A DNA stretch of 64,000 nt, taken from assembly GCF_022953055.1 (NCBI RefSeq), contig NZ_JALJEJ010000005.1, forward strand, positions 62,001 through 126,000, read 5' to 3'. Positions 25,129 through 32,719 of this stretch are shown one piece after another. The translations under genes were made by a program, and so were the position numbers. How positions within the stretch are numbered: the first letter of the stretch is position 1; every line of letters begins with the position of its first letter. This stretch comes from Mucilaginibacter straminoryzae (GTDB lineage: Bacteria > Bacteroidota > Bacteroidia > Sphingobacteriales > Sphingobacteriaceae). Under the pieces are notes generated by a model. That model made no database searches. It was not told the origin of the DNA and was given only the letters and a program-made list of their open reading frames with translations.

Positions 25129-25488
25129 ATGATCAATTTTAAACGTACCGACCATATCCATATCTGCGTCCCGGTAGATCGGCTGGAAGAAGCCCGCCAG
25201 TTTTATACAGAAGTAATTGGTTTACAGGAAAAATACCGCCCGGTTGAATTGAACGATGAGGGCATCTGGTTTCAGCTACAGGATATCGAGCTGCACATCG
25301 GTGTAGAGGAACTAAAGTTTGATACCATACGCCACACGGCTTTCGAGGTAAGTGACCTGGCATCAGCAAGAAAGCAGCTGGAAGCAAACCAAGTGAAAAT
25401 TATACCGCAAAGAAAATTACCGGGCCGCGACCGTTTTGCTTTTATTGACCCTTTTGGCAACCGGATGGAATTGCTGGAGTACGTGTAA
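25129..25488 (+). CDS. VOC (glyoxalase/bleomycin-resistance) family protein
   Basis: A 119-residue protein with the paired beta-alpha-beta-beta-beta modules of the vicinal oxygen chelate fold. The first metal-ligand position is in D-H-I-H-I-C-V-P. The middle pair is around I-E-L-H-I-G-V and R-H-T-A-F-E-V, and the last glutamate is in G-N-R-M-E-L-L-E-Y. Members range from glyoxalases and dioxygenases to binding proteins, and nothing here fixes the substrate. A TATCTTTA box lies about ten bases before the ATG. The neighbouring ATL gene is convergent, with a seven-base gap. Confidence 0.85.
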   Translation: MINFKRTDHIHICVPVDRLEEARQFYTEVIGLQEKYRPVELNDEGIWFQLQDIELHIGVEELKFDTIRHTAFEVSDLASARKQLEANQVKIIPQRKLPGRDRFAFIDPFGNRMELLEYV

Positions 25489-25495
25489 GTGCTTC

Positions 25496-25825
25496 TTAAT
25501 ATTCCAGCTCCTTGCCCGGGTCCCAGAAGATCTTTTTGAAGTTCTTGATCTTGTGGTTCACGATTTCGACCCCCTCTTCCTCTAGGAATTTTTGGCGACG
25601 GTCTGCCGCACCTTCGTGGCCCGTTAGCTGGCCGCTGCTGTTCACCACGCGATAGAACGGAACAGGCTCAGTAGCCCTGCCGCAGGCACCCATGGCGTAA
25701 CCTACCATCCGCGACCAGTTAGGTTTGCCCAGCACCTTGGCGATGGCGCCATAAGAAGTTACCCGGCCCGGTGGTATCTGGCGGCAAACCTCCCATACGT
25801 GTTCAAAAAAGCTTTCGTCTTTCAT
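25496..25825 (-). CDS. Alkyltransferase-like (ATL) DNA-repair protein, MGMT family without the active cysteine
   Basis: A 109-residue protein with the MGMT DNA-binding domain (I-P-P-G-R-V-T-S-Y-G-A-I-A, then M-V-G-Y-A-M-G-A). True alkyltransferases carry P-C-H-R-V; here the place reads P56-F-Y-R-V60, so no alkyl group can be transferred. This is the mark of ATL proteins, which bind O6-alkylguanine, flip it out and hand it to nucleotide excision repair. The arginine finger region (R-V-T-S-Y-G) is intact. It lies two bases from the trmB stop side and is probably co-transcribed with trmB. Confidence 0.87.
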   Translation of the reverse strand: MKDESFFEHVWEVCRQIPPGRVTSYGAIAKVLGKPNWSRMVGYAMGACGRATEPVPFYRVVNSSGQLTGHEGAADRRQKFLEEEGVEIVNHKIKNFKKIFWDPGKELEY

Positions 25826-25827
25826 GA

Positions 25828-26478
25828 TTATTCAAAAGAGAACTGAAGATAGTTAATGTTCTTGTTGTCTTTCAAATAAATACGTTCGTAATAAGTTTTG
25901 ATAGAGAGCACTTCGTTCGCGAAGGGCGAGTGGTACAGGTCTTCTGTTTTTACATGCAGTTTCAGCTTCAGTTCTTCAATCTTTTCGGCTGTATAAGCAT
26001 GCAGGTCGTCGTTATCTGTTTTTAAGTTGACAAGGCCGCCCGGTTTCAGGATATGCTTGTACTTGTCTAAAAAACGGGGGAAAGTCAGTCGCTTTTTTTC
26101 GCGGCTGATCTGTGGTTGCGGGTCTGGGAAGGTGATCCATATCTCATCGATCTCGCCTTCGCCAAAATAATCCAGGATGGTTTCTATCTGGATGCGCAGG
26201 AAGGCCACATTAGGGATATTTTCCTCTACTGCTGTTTTCGCACCGCGCCAGATCCGGTTACCCTTATAATCGATACCGATGAAATTCTTTTCCGGGAATA
26301 AGCGGGCAAGATTGACGGTGTACTCACCTTTTCCGCAGGCCAGTTCCAGTACTACGGGATTTTCGTTCTTAAAAAATTCTTTCGCCCATTTGCCCTGGTA
26401 AGGTTTACCGGCTTCTAACTGAACGACGTTTGGAAACGTTTCGATCTCTGCAAAACGTTTAAGTTTATCTTTTCCCAC
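25828..26478 (-). CDS. trmB: tRNA (guanine-N7-)-methyltransferase
   Basis: A 216-residue SAM-dependent enzyme that makes 7-methylguanosine at position 46 of tRNAs. The SAM loop is L-E-L-A-C-G-K-G-E-Y at about 44-53, followed by F-I-G-I-D-Y-K-G. The TrmB signature I-W-I-T-F-P-D-P-Q-P with the basic K-K-R-L-T segment is present. So are the tRNA-binding L-K-P-G-G-L-V-N-L-K-T-D and the late Y-Y-E-R. The length is normal. The ATL gene follows two bases after its stop in the same direction. A plain housekeeping gene. Confidence 0.93.
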   Translation of the reverse strand: MGKDKLKRFAEIETFPNVVQLEAGKPYQGKWAKEFFKNENPVVLELACGKGEYTVNLARLFPEKNFIGIDYKGNRIWRGAKTAVEENIPNVAFLRIQIETILDYFGEGEIDEIWITFPDPQPQISREKKRLTFPRFLDKYKHILKPGGLVNLKTDNDDLHAYTAEKIEELKLKLHVKTEDLYHSPFANEVLSIKTYYERIYLKDNKNINYLQFSFE

Positions 26479-26545
26479 TGCTTGAAATAAAGTGGCAAAA
26501 GTACTGATAATAGCAGGATTTGTAAAACGCGTTAAATTGCCGTAA

Positions 26546-27001
26546 TTATACTTCGGGCGTGATGTAAGGTTCCGGGCGTTGCGCGCCTTCGTAAGTAGAT
26601 TTGGTTTTATCTTTTTTACCTAATTTGATCTTTCCAAAAATAGCCTTGACTTTATCCCAGGTGCCGGTTACGGTATCTTCGTTGATATAATCGGAAGCCT
26701 TTTGCGAAAGCAGGCCTACAAGCGTTTTTACCAGGAAGCCCGAACCTTTGAAAAGTGTTTTATTAAGCGTAAGCGGAATAACCAGTCGCGAAAGCAGGTT
26801 GATAAAATCGGCATGGAATAAACGACTTGGACTTGCAGCACCTTCGGCCGATTTAGGGAACAAACTCATGGCAGCAGACATGGCTGCACCGGGGCTGCTG
26901 AATCTTTTTTTCAATTCAATTTCCTGCGTTTGCTTTAACTTTTCGAGACGAATAATTTCGCTCTGCAGGTCACCGATATTATTTACGGGCATATCCATCA
27001 C
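26546..27001 (-). CDS. Hypothetical protein in the YtxH-holin operon
   Basis: A 151-residue protein of unknown function. Residues about 8-35 are charged and helical and could form a coiled coil. A serine/alanine-rich middle comes next, then a moderately hydrophobic region (about 70-110). The last 40 residues are lysine-rich and end in P-Y-I-T-P-E-V. It overlaps the preceding holin-like gene by four bases, so translation is coupled. Comparable trios of a YtxH protein, a holin-like protein and a small helical protein are common in this phylum and are thought to act at the cell envelope. Confidence 0.7.
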   Translation of the reverse strand: MMDMPVNNIGDLQSEIIRLEKLKQTQEIELKKRFSSPGAAMSAAMSLFPKSAEGAASPSRLFHADFINLLSRLVIPLTLNKTLFKGSGFLVKTLVGLLSQKASDYINEDTVTGTWDKVKAIFGKIKLGKKDKTKSTYEGAQRPEPYITPEV

Positions 27002-27372
27002 TTGTTCTCGCTAAAAATCTTTTTAATCAGTGCATTAACCAGAGGCTTACGGAAACTATCTTTAGCAGACATGACGATCACCGCAATGATCAGGTACAGT
27101 AGTGCAACCGCACCAAAGCCTTTCCAGTAAGAGTGAAATACGTCTGCCAGGAACAACGCCAGCGTGAAAGACGCGAACAGGAAAGTAAGCAATAAGCATA
27201 CTACCGTAGCAATAGTTGTAACGAGGCTTGCAATAACACCTGTACTTTTTTCTATTACCTTGTATTTAGAAAGCTTTATGCGCGTTTCTGCATACTCCCT
27301 GATCTGCTCTAAAATAGGCGGCTCTTTTGGAGTTTGCTCCTGTTGCTGTGTCTCTTTTTGTTGTTCTTCCAT
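26998..27372 (-). CDS. Phage-holin-superfamily (putative Actinobacterial-holin-X-like) membrane protein
   Basis: A 124-residue protein with a glutamine-rich N-terminus. An amphipathic segment (E-T-R-I-K-L-S-K-Y-K-V-I-E-K) follows, then two membrane helices at about 48-72 and 83-105. This layout is that of the holin-like family PF07332, which is normally chromosomal and not linked to phage lysis. No phage genes are nearby. It sits in the middle of a three-gene set with a YtxH protein upstream and a small helical protein overlapping downstream. An envelope-stress or membrane-organising role is likely but unproven. Confidence 0.78.
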   Translation of the reverse strand: MEEQQKETQQQEQTPKEPPILEQIREYAETRIKLSKYKVIEKSTGVIASLVTTIATVVCLLLTFLFASFTLALFLADVFHSYWKGFGAVALLYLIIAVIVMSAKDSFRKPLVNALIKKIFSENK

Positions 27373-27387
27373 TGGCTTTTAAAATTA

Positions 27388-27412
27388 TCCCGGCCTTTAT
27401 ATAAAGCCGGGA
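27388..27412 (-). terminator. Hairpin between the YtxH and holin-like genes
   Basis: TCCCGGC and GCCGGGA form a perfect seven-base stem around an AT-rich loop in the 54-base gap. On the minus strand it is followed by a weak TAATTTT tail. It could be a partial terminator that lowers expression of the downstream two genes, or an RNA-processing hairpin. Confidence 0.4.
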
Positions 27413-27426
27413 CGATTTAAATTGTT

Positions 27427-27696
27427 TTATGCGTGTTCCAGATCGTCCTGGTATTCTTCCACTTCGCCGCCGTTGATTTTGGTTTTGATGTTATCAACCA
27501 GTTTATCTTTCAAGCCAAGTAAACTGTTTAGTTCTTTACCGGCGGTTTCTTTGATAGAATCGCTCAGATCTTTCAGCGAGTCGGATAATTTGTCGCGGGT
27601 TTCTGTGCCGCTATCTGGTGCAAACAATATACCTAAGGCCGCTCCGGCTGCCAGCCCGGCCAGCATTGCCACAATTATTTTTGAGTTATTGTTCAT
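27427..27696 (-). CDS. YtxH domain-containing protein
   Basis: An 89-residue protein with one N-terminal membrane helix (A-M-L-A-G-L-A-A-G-A-A-L-G-I-L-F-A-P), followed by the family pattern G-T-E-T-R-D-K-L. The remainder is an amphipathic helix (S-D-S-L-K-D-L-S-D-S-I). YtxH proteins are small membrane-anchored stress proteins with no defined activity. It is the first gene of the three-gene envelope set, read toward the holin-like gene. Confidence 0.85.
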   Translation of the reverse strand: MNNNSKIIVAMLAGLAAGAALGILFAPDSGTETRDKLSDSLKDLSDSIKETAGKELNSLLGLKDKLVDNIKTKINGGEVEEYQDDLEHA

Positions 27697-27788
27697 AGTA
27701 CTATAATTTTTAAGTTGAATATTTGTTTGTATCTGGTTTAAAATTCTTCTATGCTTAACTTATTAGTGATATACGTTTTATCGGTTAA

Positions 27789-28832
27789 TTAATTGTCCGG
27801 GCCGGTCCGGATTCTGTCTAAACGGTCTGCAGCCAGGCGGTTAGTTTCATAAATTTCTACCAGCAGCAGAAAGTAGGATAACAATACCGGGCCGAACACC
27901 AGGCCCAATATACCAAACAACGGCAAACCTATAAAAACTCCGATAATTGATATAATCGGGTGTGTATTTGCTATACGTTTATTAATCACCATACGCAACA
28001 CGTTATCCACATTGCCGATGAATAGTAAGCCGTAAGCCATTATCCCTACGCCCCGCCAGGTATGCCCCAGCAGCATCAGGTATAGCCCGGCCGGGATGGA
28101 AAGCGTTGGCGCCCCTACAACCGGCAGGAATGAAATGAAGGTACCGATAATTCCCCAGAAAATAGCGTCCGGGATGCCTACAATCCAGAAACCGTTTGCT
28201 AAAAGCAAGCCTTGTACAATGGAAATAATGCCCTGCCCCAATACGTTAGAGTAAGTAGCATTTTTTAAGGCCGTGGCAAATTTCAAGGCGTGCTGCTCGC
28301 GGAAGGGCGCATATCTGAGTAAGCCAGCCTCAAACTCGCGGAGCTGTACAAACATAAAGTACAGCAGAAAGTATAACACCAATAGCGTAAGCAGGATATT
28401 GGCGGCGCCGCTTAAAATAGATGGGAAAAGGTCCGTTACATAGGTGCTGATCTTTTGCATGAAATCATCGGCCAGGTGCGGCTGGTTAAAGGTAGAGCCT
28501 GCAAATTTGTTAGCCTTTAAAATAAGCTGGTCTACAAAAGCGGTATTCTGCTGCAGGCTGGCTATCTTGCTGATCATCATGAAGCTGAGGAACAGGAACG
28601 GGATAACGATAACCACCAGCGACAAGAAAATAAACATCAGCGCCACTAACGACTTGTTCCAGCTGCGTTTCTCGGTAAGGTAAATATACCACGGCCTGAA
28701 AATCGTATACAGTACAATAGCGCCAAGAATAGCACTGAAAAGCGAGCTTAGGGCGTACAGCAGGAAACAGCCCAGCACGATGATGCTGATCAGGATAATA
28801 TTATTCCGCTGGCGGTAATTGAAGATAGACAT
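27789..28832 (-). CDS. AI-2E family transporter (PurR-regulated permease-like)
   Basis: A 347-residue inner-membrane protein with about eight helices and the pattern of the AI-2E/PerM family. The C-terminal half has G-I-P-D-A-I-F-W-G-I-I-G-T, then S-F-L-P-V-V-G-A and I-I-S-I-I-G-V-F-I-G-L-P-L-F-G-I-L-G. Family members have been linked to autoinducer-2 export, ion exchange or small-molecule efflux, and the substrate cannot be told from sequence. It lies 92 bases upstream of the YtxH gene in the same direction but probably has its own promoter. Confidence 0.88.
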   Translation of the reverse strand: MSIFNYRQRNNIILISIIVLGCFLLYALSSLFSAILGAIVLYTIFRPWYIYLTEKRSWNKSLVALMFIFLSLVVIVIPFLFLSFMMISKIASLQQNTAFVDQLILKANKFAGSTFNQPHLADDFMQKISTYVTDLFPSILSGAANILLTLLVLYFLLYFMFVQLREFEAGLLRYAPFREQHALKFATALKNATYSNVLGQGIISIVQGLLLANGFWIVGIPDAIFWGIIGTFISFLPVVGAPTLSIPAGLYLMLLGHTWRGVGIMAYGLLFIGNVDNVLRMVINKRIANTHPIISIIGVFIGLPLFGILGLVFGPVLLSYFLLLVEIYETNRLAADRLDRIRTGPDN

Positions 28833-28946
28833 AAAAATAGTAAGTAGCTGTATATAACATCCCTGCCACTATCCTTCACCCCGGTAAAAGTATGGATTGT
28901 TTGCTTAATGTTTATACAGCGAAAAGACGGTAAAAGTTTGCCGTTC

Positions 28947-29174
28947 TTATACCGATTCGTTACTGCGGCTGTCGGCCTGTTTTAACAGCTCATTGATCTG
29001 CCTGCAGCTTTGCGAAATCGTCTCGATATAAAAGGCCGCTTCAGAATGGGGGCCGGGAAGTTCGTACTTCAACTGCTCCAGCGACAGCGTAATGTTTGAA
29101 AGCTGGTTACGGATATCGTGGCTTAGCCGGCGAAATTCGGCGCTGTTACCTGCTGAAGCTGCTTCCTGGTCCAT
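28947..29174 (-). CDS. Stand-alone DHp-like (histidine-phosphotransfer) small protein
   Basis: A 75-residue protein that looks like only the dimerisation/phosphotransfer helices of a histidine kinase. Residues 13-30 hold R-R-L-S-H19-D-I-R-N-Q-L-S-N-I, with the histidine followed by D-x-x-N. In HisKA kinases this spacing marks phosphatase competence. The second helix ends in I-N-E-L-L-K-Q. No ATPase domain follows; the gene simply stops, and no ATPase remnant is visible in the 114 bases downstream. It starts one base after the stop of an NtrC-type regulator gene, so it is surely co-translated and probably acts on that regulator as a phosphotransfer or dephosphorylation partner. The kinase that would feed it is not in this window. 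Confidence 0.75.
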   Translation of the reverse strand: MDQEAASAGNSAEFRRLSHDIRNQLSNITLSLEQLKYELPGPHSEAAFYIETISQSCRQINELLKQADSRSNESV

Positions 29175-29175
29175 G

Positions 29176-30612
29176 TTACTTACCTAAATTGATCGCTTTC
29201 ATCTTGTTGTACAAGGTTTTGCGGTCTATTTTTAAAATTTCGGCTGCCTTGGTTTTATTGAAGTTTACCTCGCGTAATACCCGTAAAATGGTATCATATT
29301 CGGCTTCAAGCGCCGCATTTTTCAAGTCGATACGGTGCTCTTTGGTAGGTGCGGCGGCAGTTTCGTGGGTGTAAGATGGTTCTGAAAAAGCGTTCCTGGC
29401 GTTGCTGATAGATATTTCAAGCGGCAGGGCTTTCATTTGTATCTCTTCGCCTTCGGTAAGCAGTGTCGCCCGGCGGATCACGTTCTTCAGTTCGCGGATG
29501 TTACCCGGCCAGCGGTAGTTCATAAAACATTCTACCACTTCTGGCGATAAGCTTTGCACATTACGGCCCAGTTCGCGGTTGGCAATTTTCAGGAAATGCT
29601 CGCTCAGTGCGATAATATCGGTGCCACGATCGTGCAGCGGCGGCATGTAAATGGTAAACTCGTTGAACCGGTGATAAAGGTCTTCGCGGAAACGGCCTTT
29701 AGAAATACCGTCCATCAGGTTTTCATTTGTAGCTACGATGATCCGGACGTCCAGGTTAATTTCTTTGGTGCTGCCAATGCGTTTCACTTTACGCTCCTGT
29801 ACGGTGCGCAATAGTGCAGCCTGTATATCGTAAGAAAGGTTGCCCACCTCGTCAAGGAACAAGGTTCCGCCGTTGGCCATCTCGAAGTGGCCTATTTTGG
29901 TATAAAGCGCCCCGGTGAATGAACCTTTTTCATGACCGAAAAATTCGCTTTGTGCCAGCTCTTTGGTTAGTGAACCACAGTCCATCGCGATAAAAGGCTG
30001 ATCGCGGCGCGGGCTGTTCAGGTGAATGCTTTTCGCAACAGACTCTTTACCTGTTCCGCTTTCGCCCAAAATAATTACGCTGTAATTGGTAGGCGCTACC
30101 AGTTCTATCTGGCGCAGCAATTCTTTGGAAGCTTTGCTTTTGCCTACCACAAACTCGTTAGAAAGTACCTGTTTTTTATCGTCCTTATCCTTTGATGATT
30201 TGGCAGGCATTACAGCAGCAGGCTCCTGCTGCGGTTCTTCTACCAGTGCATGGTGGGTTTCTATCGCTTTGTTGATGGTATTCAGAATCTCATCAGGGTA
30301 AAGTGGCTTGGTGATGTAATCATAGGCCCCCATCTTAATCAGCTCTACAGCCATCTTGATATCCGAATAACCGGTAATGATAATTACACCGGTTCTGGGA
30401 TATTGAAGCTTAATGTTCTTCAACATCTCGCGCCCGTCTGTATCCTCCAGCCGGAAATCGCAAAGTACCAGATCATACTGTCCGTTCTTCAGATGGTCCA
30501 TACCGGCGCTCCCGTTAGAAGCGGTAGTCACCTCGAACCCATTTCTGGTCAGAAACTTAGACAGCAATAATGCGGTATTTACTTCATCATCGACGATGAG
30601 GATTTTCTTCAT
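29176..30612 (-). CDS. NtrC-family sigma-54-dependent response regulator
   Basis: A 478-residue activator with three domains. The receiver (about 1-120) has D8-D9, phospho-acceptor D52 in L-V-L-C-D-F-R and K-P-L. The AAA+ domain (about 150-385) has Walker A G-E-S-G-T-G-K-E, a G-S-F-T-G-A loop in place of G-A-F-T-G-A, Walker B G-G-T-L-F-L-D-E-V-G and R-F-R-E-D-L-Y-H-R. The C-terminal Fis-type helix-turn-helix contains N-K-T-K-A-A-E-I-L-K-I-D-R-K-T-L-Y. It should activate sigma-54 promoters when phosphorylated. The loop variant keeps the phenylalanine and threonine needed to contact sigma-54. The adjoining DHp-only gene is the likely partner. Confidence 0.93.
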   Translation of the reverse strand: MKKILIVDDEVNTALLLSKFLTRNGFEVTTASNGSAGMDHLKNGQYDLVLCDFRLEDTDGREMLKNIKLQYPRTGVIIITGYSDIKMAVELIKMGAYDYITKPLYPDEILNTINKAIETHHALVEEPQQEPAAVMPAKSSKDKDDKKQVLSNEFVVGKSKASKELLRQIELVAPTNYSVIILGESGTGKESVAKSIHLNSPRRDQPFIAMDCGSLTKELAQSEFFGHEKGSFTGALYTKIGHFEMANGGTLFLDEVGNLSYDIQAALLRTVQERKVKRIGSTKEINLDVRIIVATNENLMDGISKGRFREDLYHRFNEFTIYMPPLHDRGTDIIALSEHFLKIANRELGRNVQSLSPEVVECFMNYRWPGNIRELKNVIRRATLLTEGEEIQMKALPLEISISNARNAFSEPSYTHETAAAPTKEHRIDLKNAALEAEYDTILRVLREVNFNKTKAAEILKIDRKTLYNKMKAINLGK

Positions 30613-30724
30613 ATCAGCAACTTGGTTAATCTTCCTCCCTATTATCGTTAAAGGTCAGGCTTAATACAAATTTGTTAAATTTTTACACGGATACGAAATA
30701 CCAAAACAAAATGTTATCACGTTT

Positions 30725-31501
30725 TTATTCCCCGTTAAATAAAGGTTTGCGTTTCTCTAAAAAAGCAGCGACCCCCTCGCGGAAGTCGCCGGTTTCGAAA
30801 CATTGGCCAAACAGTTCAATTTCAGCAGGATAGCCATCATTATAGGTTGCGGCATTAACCGCTTTGATGGCTGCGGTAACGGCTTTGGGCGAACGCTGTA
30901 AAATTTTATTCAAAATTTCTTCTGCCTTGCCAATCAGTTCCTCTGCCGGTACCGAATAGTTAATGAGGCCATATTGTAAAGCCTGCTCTGCGGTAACCAT
31001 ATCTGCCGTCAGGATCAATTCCATCGCACGGCCTTTTCCTACCAGTTCTGTCAGGCGTTGTGTGCCGCCATAACCCGGGATCAATCCCAGGGTAACCTCT
31101 GGCAAACCCATTTTGGCAGTAGCCGAAGCAACACGCATGTGGCAAGCCAGGGCCAATTCTAATCCGCCGCCTAATGCAAAGCCGTTAATGGCGGCAATCA
31201 CCGGTTTAGTGCCGTTGGCAATTAGTCCCGTAAGGCGTTCGTGGCCGTTTTTGGCTAAAGCAATACCCGCTTCTTTACCCATGTGCTGAAACTCGCTGAT
31301 ATCCGCCCCAGCTACGAAAGCCCTTGTACCTGCACCGGTGATAATAACGCCGCTGACGGTTTTATCTTCGAAGGCATCGGTAAAAGCGCTGTTCAACTCA
31401 TCGATGGTTTCTTTGTTCAGGGCATTCAGCTTGCTTTCGCGGTTAATGGTGATATACCGGATGCGCCCCTTATTTTCTACTAAAATGTTCTGGTAGCTCA
31501 T
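30725..31501 (-). CDS. Enoyl-CoA hydratase/isomerase (crotonase) family protein
   Basis: A 258-residue crotonase-fold enzyme. The CoA-binding and oxyanion segments are A-F-V-A-G-A-D-I-S-E at about 61-70 and N-G-F-A-L-G-G-G-L-E-L-A at about 105-116. The catalytic glutamates fall in G-G-G-L-E and L-P-E-V-T-L-G-L-I-P-G-Y-G-G. Having both makes hydration of a 2-enoyl-CoA, such as crotonyl-CoA, the most likely reaction. It is encoded three bases after the free-standing B12-binding protein gene, so the two share a transcript, which hints at short-chain acyl-CoA metabolism. Confidence 0.9.
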   Translation of the reverse strand: MSYQNILVENKGRIRYITINRESKLNALNKETIDELNSAFTDAFEDKTVSGVIITGAGTRAFVAGADISEFQHMGKEAGIALAKNGHERLTGLIANGTKPVIAAINGFALGGGLELALACHMRVASATAKMGLPEVTLGLIPGYGGTQRLTELVGKGRAMELILTADMVTAEQALQYGLINYSVPAEELIGKAEEILNKILQRSPKAVTAAIKAVNAATYNDGYPAEIELFGQCFETGDFREGVAAFLEKRKPLFNGE

Positions 31502-31504
31502 AGG

Positions 31505-31927
31505 TTAAAAGTTTCTGTGCTGGTGTACCCAGTTTGTAATATAATCAACAATTTTAGCAGTTGGCGTTCCTGGGGGGAAAAGTTCGCCCACCCCCTGTTC
31601 CTGTAATTGTTTTGCGTCGCCGTCTGGGATAATGCCCCCGCCGGTGACCAATACGTCATCCATCTGCTTTTCGCGCAGCAGGTTCATGATCTTCGGAAAT
31701 ACCGTCATGTGCGCACCGGATAGAATAGAAACGCCAATGGCATCCACATCTTCCTGCAGGGCGGCATTTACTACCATTTCTGGCGTTTGCCGAAGCCCTG
31801 TATAGATCACCTCCATGCCGGCATCGCGCAGGGATGTCGCGATAATACGCGCACCACGGTCGTGGCCATCCAGGCCTACTTTGGCAACTAAAACACGAAT
31901 GGGGCGGTTAAACTGGTTTTCACTCAT
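31505..31927 (-). CDS. Free-standing cobalamin-binding domain protein (methylmalonyl-CoA mutase C-terminal type)
   Basis: A 140-residue Rossmann-like B12-binding domain. The start at M-S-E-N-Q is chosen because the in-frame extension upstream is unlike the family. The base-off/His-on motif D-G-H-D-R-G is at about 19-24. S-I-L-S-G-A-H follows, then the late G-G-G-I-I-P motif. It matches the C-terminal domain of acyl-CoA mutases such as methylmalonyl-CoA mutase. In several bacteria that domain is a separate small subunit (McmA2-type). No large mutase subunit gene is in the window; the crotonase gene follows three bases downstream. Confidence 0.88.
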   Translation of the reverse strand: MSENQFNRPIRVLVAKVGLDGHDRGARIIATSLRDAGMEVIYTGLRQTPEMVVNAALQEDVDAIGVSILSGAHMTVFPKIMNLLREKQMDDVLVTGGGIIPDGDAKQLQEQGVGELFPPGTPTAKIVDYITNWVHQHRNF

Positions 31928-32087
31928 TTTGGTAACGAGTTGGTATGCCGGTAAAGGTACAAAGAAACCTATGTGTTCAAAATCGCCATTGAAGGGATTG
32001 TTACCGCCCGAGCTATAACAGGCAAAACTGGTGCAAAATTTTGCCACCAAAATCCTGACTTAAAAGTTAGAAAACCGATGGCCGGGT

Positions 32088-32123
32088 GGTAAATGCGGCG
32101 AATGTGGTAAATTCGGCGAATGC
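32088..32123. repeat. Two-copy 18-bp tandem repeat
   Basis: GGTAAATGCGGCGAATGT is followed directly by GGTAAATTCGGCGAATGC (16 of 18 bases equal), and a further decayed copy may follow. It lies in the gap upstream of the B12-binding gene. No function is evident. Confidence 0.5.
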
Positions 32124-32188
32124 GGCAGACGTGGCTAACTGGTTTTTGCCAGCCAGCCGGTAAGAAAGATTTTAAATGCTGCTGTAGG

Positions 32189-32368
32189 TCAGTGGAGCCA
32201 GATTTGCCCCAAAATGCGGATAACCAGCAAAAAGATCGCTATTGCAGCAATGTGCCGCCAGGTAATAATAAAGCTCATTTCCAGGTCGGGCTCTTGTATG
32301 CGGCCAATTTCAACTGCCTCGCCTTTGCCGAGTCTTTGTACGGTGTTGATCAATCGTTTAAACATCAT
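32189..32368 (-). CDS. Small single-pass membrane protein, hypothetical
   Basis: A 59-codon minus-strand frame (or 58 from the second ATG) that fills an otherwise empty gap. The N-terminal 30 residues are charged (F-K-R-L-I-N-T-V-Q-R-L, then I-Q-E-P-D-L-E-M). A clear membrane helix follows at about 39-53 (I-A-A-I-A-I-F-L-L-V-I-R-I-L), and it ends in Q-I-W-L-H. The amino-acid balance, the positive residues before the helix and the AT-rich upstream region favour a real gene. The family was not recognised. Longer plus-strand frames over the same bases look non-coding. Confidence 0.5.
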   Translation of the reverse strand: MMFKRLINTVQRLGKGEAVEIGRIQEPDLEMSFIITWRHIAAIAIFLLVIRILGQIWLH

Positions 32369-32467
32369 CTGGGAATTAGGGGGAATTACTTCCGCGAGGA
32401 AATAACTTTAAGTAAAAGTACAAAATATTTTTAGAAACTTAATACAATCGCTAAAACCCGTTGTAAT

Positions 32468-32504
32468 AAGAAAGGCCATAGTAAATTATACTACAGCCTT
32501 TCTT
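32468..32504 (-). terminator. Long hairpin terminator after the rhodanese operon
   Basis: AAGAAAGGC and GCCTTTCTT (32468-32476 and 32496-32504) pair perfectly. Inside them TAGTA and TACTA pair again around an AATTA loop. It lies 20 bases beyond the stop of the small membrane protein gene on the minus strand, in the right place to end that transcript. Confidence 0.65.
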
Positions 32505-32523
32505 GTGCGCAATTAAAGCGTTG

Positions 32524-32718
32524 TTATGGTTTCCGTTTATTGATAATGGTGCGTACTTCCTTGATCAGTCTGATCTTCAGCACCACTAATGCGGCACCGA
32601 TGAGTACCGCCCCGGTAATAATTTCATACCGTTTATGATCAAAACCCCATACCAGGGTAATGATGCATAGGAAGATGCCAACGGTATAAAGCGTATTCAG
32701 GAAAATTTTACCCTTCAT
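32524..32718 (-). CDS. Small two-helix membrane protein, hypothetical
   Basis: A 64-residue protein with two membrane helices (about 7-24 and 33-49), separated by F-D-H-K-R-Y-E. A basic C-terminal tail (K-I-R-L-I-K-E-V-R) follows. It starts one base after the rhodanese gene stop, so both are in one operon. Similar tiny proteins occur in Sphingobacteriaceae under a DUF name, probably DUF6358, but that number is from memory. No function can be assigned. Confidence 0.65.
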   Translation of the reverse strand: MKGKIFLNTLYTVGIFLCIITLVWGFDHKRYEIITGAVLIGAALVVLKIRLIKEVRTIINKRKP

Positions 32719-32719
32719 C

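Noticed and set aside
26998..27372. Holin-like gene as evidence of a prophage
   Set aside because: No other phage genes, integrase or attachment repeats are near; the family is mostly chromosomal in this phylum.
28833..28946. Possible sigma-54 promoter near the NtrC-type regulator
   Set aside because: A GTGGCAGG sequence is present but no TTGC at the right distance, so the -24/-12 pattern fails.
31928..32050. Upstream in-frame extension of the B12-binding gene
   Set aside because: The extra residues are unlike the family and the M-S-E-N-Q start gives the expected domain length.
32120..32434. 104-residue plus-strand frame
   Set aside because: Cysteine- and lysine-rich with no signal of a fold, and it overlaps a more convincing small membrane protein on the minus strand.
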